This document shows positions 56,924 through 64,000 of a stretch of 64,000 nt of DNA, piece by piece (the stretch's first letter is position 1; each line of letters begins with the position of its first letter). Under the pieces are notes generated by a model. It was not told the DNA's origin. It saw only the letters and a program-made list of their open reading frames with translations, and did no database searches. The position numbers were made by a program, and so were the translations under genes. Origin of the DNA: Lactuca virosa (taxonomy: Eukaryota > Streptophyta > Magnoliopsida > Asterales > Asteraceae). Where the stretch lies: NCBI GenBank assembly GCA_928212115.1, contig CAKMRJ010005523.1:248682451-248746450 (forward strand). The letters are read 5' to 3'.

Positions 56924-57013
56924 GTGTTGAAGCAACTGATAAAGATCATCTTATAATTATCTAATTAGTTCGTCTATTAATTATTTCCTTATCCCTATTC
57001 TCGCGTAGATTAA

Positions 57014-57616
57014 ATGGCTGGATTCCATATTCCCGGAGACCCGTACTTTCCCAACCACGACAATGAAGGATGGCTGGAAGAAGAACCAGAAGATGATCAT
57101 GAAGCTGAAGGCTTCTCTGATGGTTCTGACTCAGAGCCAGAAGTCAACAACCAACCCCCAGCTGATCAAAACCCAAACCCTCGTCCAACATTTCAAGGAC
57201 CCACACCTCTGTGGGCCACAAACTTGAATGGTTGGAGTCAGGAACAAGGGCAACCAATGCCCTACAATGGAGACAGAAGCTTCTACAACCTCACTGAGGG
57301 AGGTTCTGCTGACAGAGTCCTACCCGTCATGGTTCGTAGGATTGCTCGGAACACAGAGCAGGGTCGAGCAGCTATCGGCCGAGTCGTGGAGGTTGATGCC
57401 AACTCTGGCGTTAACACTGTCCGCATTCGCCAGCTGGAGTCCGCTCATGAAAGGACTCTGGTCCACAATGCAGATCTTCAGAGGGAACTTACTGAGACCC
57501 GAGCTGAAGTCAGGGAACTTCGAGCTCAGCAAGTTAGGTCCGATAGGCGCGTAAGGGATATAGAACGCCTTCTGTCAGAGTCAAGAACTCACTCTAGTAG
57601 TTCTCGTCGCCGATAG
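57014..57616 (+). CDS. Extra ORF upstream of gag in chromovirus Y4
   Basis: An intact 200-codon ORF, ATG 57014 to TAG 57614-57616, between PBS and gag. Features: N-terminus MAGFHIPGDPYFPNHDNEGW; acidic stretch (residues ~21-45, EEEPEDDHEAEGFSDGSDSEPE-like); Pro/Asn-rich part (46-75); conserved block YNGDRSFYNLTEGGSADRVL (about 84-103); Arg/Glu/Leu-rich coiled-coil-like part (~125-190); tail SSSSRRR. The Y1 copy (21948-22512) is broken but keeps the order and the conserved block. I know no such ORF as a standard part of chromoviruses. No enzymatic motif is visible. It could be a gag-associated or RNA-binding coiled-coil protein (inference). Confidence 0.78.
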   Translation: MAGFHIPGDPYFPNHDNEGWLEEEPEDDHEAEGFSDGSDSEPEVNNQPPADQNPNPRPTFQGPTPLWATNLNGWSQEQGQPMPYNGDRSFYNLTEGGSADRVLPVMVRRIARNTEQGRAAIGRVVEVDANSGVNTVRIRQLESAHERTLVHNADLQRELTETRAEVRELRAQQVRSDRRVRDIERLLSESRTHSSSSRRR

Positions 57617-58003
57617 ATTCTCACCAATTTCTCTTTTGGATATAACTTAGTTATGCTAACAACTCTAGTCTAATTTCCTATCCTTGTAAATCTTAGACCT
57701 GTTAAGGTCTTGATTAGGTCGTATTTCTGTCGAAATTTTCCCATCTTGGTTGATGTAAGACCTACTGCTAGGTCATTTTTTTTTCCTGAACTCATTACAT
57801 CTGTAATTCCAGTATCTTCGGCAGATATCTAATCTTATGGAAATTAATATCAAATTGTTATCATCCGCTGGTACGAGATCATCCTTAAATCGTGCGATTC
57901 AATTATGTTGTTGGGCTATGGAGAGTTAGTCCATGTGTCATTCTCATCATTTCCTATTAAATTCTTATTAATGTCTTCATCTTTCTAAACTTATAGTTCA
58001 AAG
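57617..58003 (+). other. Y4 spacer between extra ORF and gag
   Basis: About 390 bp, T-rich, with repeated TAGGTC/GACCT motifs (57697-57775). No gene. The corresponding Y1 interval contains a foldback module. Confidence 0.5.
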
Positions 58004-59018
58004 ATGCCTCCACGTAAATCAACAAGACGTAATCCTCCCATACCAACACCACCTACTCCTCAATTTGATACAGCAGCCCTCAATGCTGCTGTAGCTGCGG
58101 CTGTGGCAACAACCATGGCTTAATATCATGCATCAGGTTCCACTGGAGGAGGAACTCCCGTTACGTCTATACAGGTTGAAACCCTAGTGCGCTCGAGAGA
58201 GTGCTCCTACAAAGATTTCACAAGCTGCAAGCCATTGTCCTTCAAAGGGACTGGCAGAGTCATTGCCCTCTCGCAATGGTTCGAGAAAACCGAATCGGTT
58301 TTCGCAATCTGCTCCTGTCCAGAAGGGAGCAAGGTGAAGTTCGCAGCTTGCACCTTTGAAACAAAAGCCCTAACATGGTGGAATAGTCATGTTAAGTCGC
58401 TATCTCTTTACAGTGGCTAATGATATGGGCTGGGAAACTTTGAAAGACCTCATGATTGAGGAATACTGCCCGAGGGGTGAGATCCAAAATATAGAGGAAG
58501 AACTATGGAGCCTAACCATGAAGGGCTCCAACGTGGTCGCCTACACCGCCAGATTTTGTGAACTGGTGGCCCTCTGTCCCAACATGGTGCATACAGAGGG
58601 GAAAAAGATCGAAAGATATATATGGGGGCTGATGCCACCATACCAGGGAAATGTATTGGCATCCCACCCCACTACATTTGATAGTGCCAAGCAATTGGCA
58701 CAACGGCTAATTGACCATGGGGCTCGTACCCCGGCCGCAACAGTAACCACCCTGGCCATCTCAGAACCCGCAAGAACCGCTGATACCAAGCGGAAGTTTT
58801 GGGAGGACAAAAAGAAGGCAAAGGCTGCCAAAAAGCAGCAGGTCGTAGCAGTTCATGCTGCGATAACACCTGCCACTGCTGCTCCAGTAAGGAAGTACTC
58901 TAGGAGCTTGCCCAATTGCACCAAGTGCAACTACCATCACGTGGGAGCCTGCCGGGAAATGCAGTGTGTAAACTGCGACAGAAAAGGGCACACTGCCGTT
59001 TCTACAAATCTCCGGTGA
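58004..59018 (+). pseudogene. gag: Chromovirus Y4 gag, broken
   Basis: ATG 58004 (MPPRKSTRRNPP), Ala-rich helix AALNAAVAAAVATTM, then TAA at 58121-58123. Capsid region continues (LSFKGTGRVIALSQWFEKTE, CTFETKALTWWNSHVKSL, a frameshift near 58420, then GWETLKDLMIEEYCPRGE and IERYIWGLMPPYQGNV). The nucleocapsid side has CTKCNYHHVGACREMQC and CVNCDRKGHTA before a frameshift near 59005, with the last knuckle CYNCGEVGHFKRNC in the pol frame. This is the only chromovirus gag here with the capsid core present, so it is the reference for the short gags of Y1 and Y2. Confidence 0.9.
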
Positions 59019-62000
59019 GGCCAATCACCCAGGTTCCCGGTGCTGGAGTGGGCCAAACTTGCTACAACTGCGGCGAGGTAGGCCATTTCAAGAGGAACTG
59101 CCCGAAGGCAGGAAATGTCGGTGAAGTAGGAAGAGTTCTGGACATAGGCCATGAGGAGGCAGTTGCTGACCCCACAGTGGTCATTGGTACGTTTCTCCTC
59201 GACAACTCTTATGCTTGTATACTTTTTGATAGTGGAGCGGAGAGGAGCTTCGTGAACCAAAAGTTTGCTCAATTACTTAAGCAAAAATCACGAGCACTCA
59301 AAGAACCGTTCACTGTAGAAATGGCTAATGGAAAAACAGAAAGCACCAGCAGTATATTCATAGGGTGTATCCTAACTTTAGATAGCCATTCATTTTCGAT
59401 CGATCTCATGCCGGTTTCAATTAAAAGTTTCGACGTCATCATCGGCATGGATTGGTTGAGTCTTCATCGTGCCGATATCATGTGTTACGAAAAGGCTGTC
59501 CGCCTTAATCTGCCGTCTGGCGAAAACCTCATAGTTTATGGCGACAAACCCGGCACGAACCTTCGTATCATCTCGAGCATTCAAGCTCAGAAATTCTTAC
59601 GAAAGGAATGTCGCACATTCCTTGCTCATGTAGTCGATGTGAGGCAAGAAACAAAAGACATTCAGAACATTCCTGTGGTACGCGACTTTCACGACATTTT
59701 TCCAGAAGAACTTCCAGGATTACCTCCGCAACGCCAAGTCGAGTTTCGAATCGACTTAGTTCCAGGGGCTACCCCCGTAGCCAAGTCGCCCTATCGTCTA
59801 GCACCTGCAAAGATGCAAGAACTGTCCAGTCAACTTAACAAACTGCTCAGCAAGGGCTTTATATGACCAAGCTTCTCACCCTGGGGAGCTCCAATCTTGT
59901 TCGTCAAGAAGAAAGACGGATCGTTCCGTATGTGCATCGACTACAGGGAGCTCAACAAACTGACCGTCAAAAATCGTTATCCATTGCCTCGTATCGACGA
60001 TTTATTTGACCAACTTCAAGGGGCGAACTTCTTTTCAAAAATCGACTTGAGATCCGGATATCACCAAATACGAGTGCTAGGGGAGTATGTTCTGAAGACA
60101 ACCTTCCGAACTCGTTATGGGCACTACGAATTCGTAGTGATGCCGTTCGGATTAACAAACGCGCCCGTTGTATTCATAGATTTAATGAATAGGGTGTGTC
60201 GTCCTTACTTCGATCAGTTCGTCATCGTCTTCATCGATGACATACTTATCTACTCTCATAGTAAGGAGGAGCATAGTCAACATCTGCGCTTAGTCTTAGA
60301 AACATTGCGCGCGGAGAAGCTTTATGCGAAGTTCTCGAAATGCGAATTTTGGATCCGCCGAGTCGAATTCTTAGAGCACGTGGTTAGCGAAGAGGGAATA
60401 CACGTGGACCCTTCCAAAATTAGAGCCATTGAGAGTTGGTCAGCACCGAAGACGCCTACAGAAATTCGTCAATTTCTAGGCCTCGCTGACTACTATCGCA
60501 GGTTCATTCAAAACTTCTCCCGCATTGCGAAGCCTCTGACAACGCTGACCCAGAAAGGCGTGGCCTTTGACTGGGAAGAGAAATAAGAGAGAGCGTTCCA
60601 AACCCTCAAACGAGCCTTGTGCACCGCACCAATACTATCCCTCCCCGAAGGGATAGAAGACTTCGTTGTCTATTGCGATGCATCAAATCAAGGACTCGGA
60701 TGTGTTCTGATGCAGCGAGGTAAGGTCATCGCCTATGCCTCGAGACAGCTGAAGACACATGAGGTCAACTACATTACCCACGATCTTGAACTAGGAGCAG
60801 TTGTGTTTGCTCTAAAGATCTGAAGACACTACCTGTACGGTACGAAGAGCACAATCTTTACAGACCACAAGAGCCTTCAACACATATTCGACCAGAAGGA
60901 GCTCAACATGAGACAACGACGATGGGTCGAGCTGCTCAGTGATTACGAATGCGAAATTCGTTATCATCCGGGTAAAGCCAATGTAGTAGCTGACGCGCTA
61001 AGTCGGAAAGAATATTCTGGTCGAAGAGTCAAATCATTGACGATAACTATCCACTCACACTTATCCACACAAATACAGGCGGCTCAGCTCGACGCTTTGA
61101 AACCTGAAAATGTGACCAGTGAATCCCTGCGAGGGATGGATAAGAACTTGGAAGTTAAGGGTGGCGGAGCTTATTATCTCATGGATCGGATGTGGACCCC
61201 GAAACTTGGTGGTTTCAGAGACTTGGTCATGAACGAGGCGCACAACACTCGTTACTCCGTCCACCCAGGTTCAGATAAGATGTATCTGGATCTTAAAAAG
61301 TTATATTGGTGGCCTAACATGAAAGCAGAAGTTGCTACCTTCGTAGGTAAATGCCTTACTTGCGCGAAGGTCAAGGTCGAGTACGTAAACCCTCAGGCCT
61401 CCTACAACAACCTGAGATACCGGAATGGAAGTGGGAGCGGATCACTATGGATTTTATAACCAAGTTGCCCAAGACAACAGGTGGACTTGATACCATATGG
61501 GTCATCGTCGACAGATTGACCAAGTCCGCACACTTCCTGCCTATCAAGGAGACAGACAAGATGGAGAAACTTACAAGAACCTACATTAGGGAGATTGTAC
61601 AACTGCACGGTGTTCCCTTATCCATTATCTCGGACAGAGATAGTAGGTTCACTTCTAGGTTCTGGCAGTCGCTACAAAGTTCCTTAGGAACTAGGCTGGA
61701 GATGAGTACAGCCTACCATCCACAGACAGACGGGCAAAGTGAGAGGACTATCCAAACCTTGGAAGATATGTTGCGCGCCTGTGTGATCGACTTTGGGAAA
61801 GCATGGGATACTCATTTACCCTTTGTAGAATTTTCCTACAACAACAGTTATCACACAAGCATAAAGGCTGCTCCATTCGAGGCCCTCTATGGCCGCAAGT
61901 GCAGATCCCCTCTGTGCTGGGCTGAGGTGGGTGATACCCAGTTAGCTAAAGGACGAGTTCCTGAAAGCACTCTCACAGGTCCAGAGATCATACGGGAAAC

Positions 62001-62517
62001 GACAGAGAAGATCGTTCAGATCCGTGAACGATTGAAAGCCTCCAGAGACCGACAGAAAAGCTACGCTGATAAACGAAGGAAACCGTTGGAATTCCAGGTG
62101 GGCGACCGTGTTTTATTGAAGGTCTCACCCTGGAAGGGCTTGATACGCTTTGGAAAGCGTGGAAAGCTAAATCCAAGGTACATAGGGCCTTTTGAGATTC
62201 TCACAAGAATCGGCCGTGTAGCTTACAAACTTAACTTACCACGTGAACTCAGTAACGTACATTCTACCTTCCACGTCTCGAACTTGAAAAAGTGTCTGTC
62301 CGACGAGACTCTTGTAATCCCACTCGACGAGATCGAGATCAACGAGAGCCTCAACTTCGTGGAAGAACCAGTAGAGATCATGGACCGAGAGGTCAAGCAA
62401 ACGAAACAAAGCCGTATCCCGATAGTGAAGGTTCGTTGGAACGCCAAGCGAGGACCGAAATTCACTTCGGAGCGTGAGGATCAGATGAAACTGAAATATC
62501 CTCGTCTTTTTACTTAG
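59006..62517 (+). pseudogene. pol: Chromovirus Y4 pol: protease, RT, RNase H, integrase, chromodomain-type tail
   Basis: Domains in order: last zinc knuckle (59060-59101), aspartic protease with ILFDSGAERSFV (active-site DSG), MDWLSLHRADIM, RT (KKKDGSFRMCIDYREL, SKIDLRSGYHQ, FIDDILIYS), RNase H (YCDASNQGLG, HDLELGAVV, FTDHKSLQHI, VVADALSRK), integrase (EAHNTRYSVHPG, CLTCAKVK; Asp in MDFITKL, Asp in ISDRDSRFTS, Glu in SERTIQTLED) and tail (IPIVKVRWNAKRGPKFTSER). Breaks: TGA 59864-59866, TAA 60584-60586, TGA 60821-60823, frameshift near 61385. In the tail the conserved Trp is Ser. All catalytic residues I can place are present, so the damage is mostly recent point mutation. Confidence 0.94.
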
Positions 62518-62548
62518 TTATTTGTAACTACTTGTTTGCTTAAATTCT

Positions 62549-62584
62549 AATTTCGGGACGAAATTCCTTCTAAGGAGGGGATGA
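62549..62584 (+). other. Pre-PPT hairpin and PPT of Y4
   Basis: AATTTCG-GGA-CGAAATT (62549-62565), then TAAGGAGGGGATGA (62571-62584), directly before the LTR. The G-run is interrupted by an A, unlike in the other chromoviruses. Confidence 0.85.
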
Positions 62585-64000
62585 TGTGACAACCCAAAAT
62601 TTCTAGCTTACGTTCTTCATTTCTATCAAAGTTAACCTCGTTTTACTATTTTATAATGAAGTTTTAGGTCATTATGAGTGCTTAAGGCTTAGTATAATCA
62701 AGATATGTGTCGTAGGATGGGTTAGAATGTGTGTAGCAATGCAAAAAACGGGCCAAACACACCAAACTAGGTGTGGGCGGCCGCACATCAGAGTGTGCGG
62801 CCAGCCAGCCGAACACACCCAACCGCACACCCATCCAGCCGCACACTCTCCCTTCTATATATACTACACTTGGTCATTTTGAACACTTTATACACTTCTT
62901 CAAAGCTAGGACCCGAAAATCCTCTCAAGTATCATCCAAATCTCCTTGAGGATCTTCATAAAAGGTAACATCTTTCACCAAGAACACCAAGAACACTATG
63001 TGTACGGCCGCACACACCAAGTACGGCCGCACACACTTACCCTAGCCGCACACACACATATAGTGTGTATTTCGACCATACACTCCTTTGAATAGCCATA
63101 TACCCCCTTCATACAATCATATATGGTTGTAACACTTCAATATAAGTGGTTACTAGTACCTAAGGTGGTCCCAATTCAATAATTAGTTGTTTATAACACT
63201 AATTATATTCATATATGTATCGATATATGTTAAATAGGATTCGTGTGTGTGCTCAAGTCTCCACTTGACACTTAGCAACTTATCCGACACTTTCATCCAA
63301 ACCACTCACTACAAGTGAGTTCATACCCCTTAATTAACCTTTAAATGTTTTTAAATGCTTTTATGGGGGGGAATACAAGTTGAACTATTATAGTTATTAT
63401 ATCAATCACATGTGATTAATAACTACCAAACAAATGGTTTTCTTACTTTTCAAACTGCTTATCAAACTGTTTTACCTCAAACTGTTCTACAAACTCTTTT
63501 ACTTGTCAAACTCTTTTATACTTATATTCCGTGTATCTATATAGATATAGTTATATAAGTAGGACTGAAAGGACTTAGGACTGCTAGCCTACCCTGCTTC
63601 CTGTTCCTTGTTTGGTTGTGGACTTAGGGTATCAAGGTTAGTTGTCCGAAGGTCGTTTGAATCCTAGTTATATATTATGTATATGTATATAGATATAAAA
63701 GGTTATTTCCTTCATAACAATTCCATGCCTTTGGGTAGCAAGGGTATTCAAACATGATCATACATTGCTAGTAAACTACTATATGAGTAGTTTAGGAAGA
63801 TACTAATACTAGTACTAGAACAATGAAACATATAATGAGTCAGTTCATACATGAGTCAATAGATACAATGCCCTTGGGTAGCAAGGGTATACAAACATGT
63901 TAATACTATAATGAGAAACCACATATGATACTATGATGAGAAACAAACAATAGACACTATGACGAGAAACAAACATACAGGCTAGACAGAGAAAGAACAC
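62585..64000 (+). repeat. 3' LTR of Y4, cut by window end
   Basis: Starts TGTGACAACCCAAAATTTC. Same promoter palindromes (the 16-bp one has GGGC for GTGC at its left arm), donor-like GTGAGTTCATACC at about 63317, a G-run of 7 (63366-63372), AATCACATGTGATT, the empty Z target site (63480-63485) and a foldback module (63551-63675). About 60% of the LTR is visible. Confidence 0.93.

Larger units (their letters stand above)
49977..64000 (+). mobile_element. Chromovirus Y4, plus, nearly complete (right end beyond window)
   Basis: 5' LTR (49977-50898 and 54838-56306, split by a Z solo LTR), PBS, leader, extra ORF, gag, pol, PPT and the first 1416 bp of the 3' LTR. The left target site is probably AAGAC (49972-49976) in the Y3 protease. 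Over the first ~215 bases the LTRs differ at about five substitutions and one indel by eye. The coding region has several stops and frameshifts, so it is not autonomous now. Confidence 0.94.

Noticed and set aside
1..64000. Host cellular genes, tRNA or rRNA genes
   Set aside because: All long frames are assigned to retrotransposons. The tRNA-like matches are only 12-nt primer sites.

Overview
The window is plant nuclear DNA made entirely of nested LTR retrotransposons. I found no cellular protein gene, rRNA, tRNA or CRISPR array. The primer sites match plant initiator tRNA-Met (TGGTATCAGAGC). The elements are Ty3/gypsy chromoviruses with chromodomain-type integrase tails and 2.2-3.4 kb LTRs, and Ty1/copia elements including a SIRE-like type with a large extra 3' ORF. 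The sequence families look like those of lettuce and its relatives (Asteraceae, perhaps Lactuca). That is inference from familiarity, not something the sequence proves.

Left half (1-38379): a + strand SIRE-like copia element (7562 onward) sits in an older copia pol gene (copia-1, resumes at 38380). A + strand chromovirus (Y0, 3853-7561) lies in its RNase H end, and Y0 pol is itself split by a minus-strand ~3.9 kb LTR (Z family, 1-3852). The SIRE 3' ORF (9448-15516) is split by a minus-strand solo LTR (X, 11167-13826, TSD AAAGG). The SIRE 3' LTR is split by chromovirus Y1 (15573-38067, minus, TSD CGCCA). The 5' LTR of Y1 is split in turn by chromovirus Y2 (23754-35641, minus, TSD CTCCC). This makes four nesting levels: copia-1 > SIRE > Y1 > Y2.

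Centre (38380-45903): copia-1 integrase, then the 5' LTR, primer site, leader and gag-protease of a second copia element (copia-2, 39498-44017). A 950-bp tandem duplication spans the copia-1/copia-2 junction. Copia-2 is cut by a minus-strand SIRE end (44018-45903), which is fused by a deletion to chromovirus Y3.

Right half (45904-64000): Y3 (minus; nearly open protease-to-chromodomain pol) is interrupted by Y4 (plus, 49977 to beyond the window end), the most complete element. Y4 has 5' LTR, PBS, an extra ORF, gag, pol, PPT and part of the 3' LTR. Its 5' LTR holds a 3934-bp solo Z LTR (50899-54832, TSD CTGTT).

Beyond ordinary transposon annotation, several shared architectural signals stand out. 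(1) A ~120-165 bp foldback module has a near-constant loop core (CACA-CC-AACGAGGAA-type) and stems that differ in sequence but stay self-complementary. It occurs in the X, Y1, Y2 and Y4 LTRs and again inside internal regions. (2) Different LTR families each carry their own array of short palindromes near the TATA box. (3) LTR leaders of several families share a splice-donor-like site, a G-run and an acceptor-like site. (4) Y4 and Y1 carry an extra ORF between PBS and gag. (5) Y1 and Y2 carry short open gag ORFs that lack the capsid core, although their pol genes are ruined and their LTR pairs are still similar.
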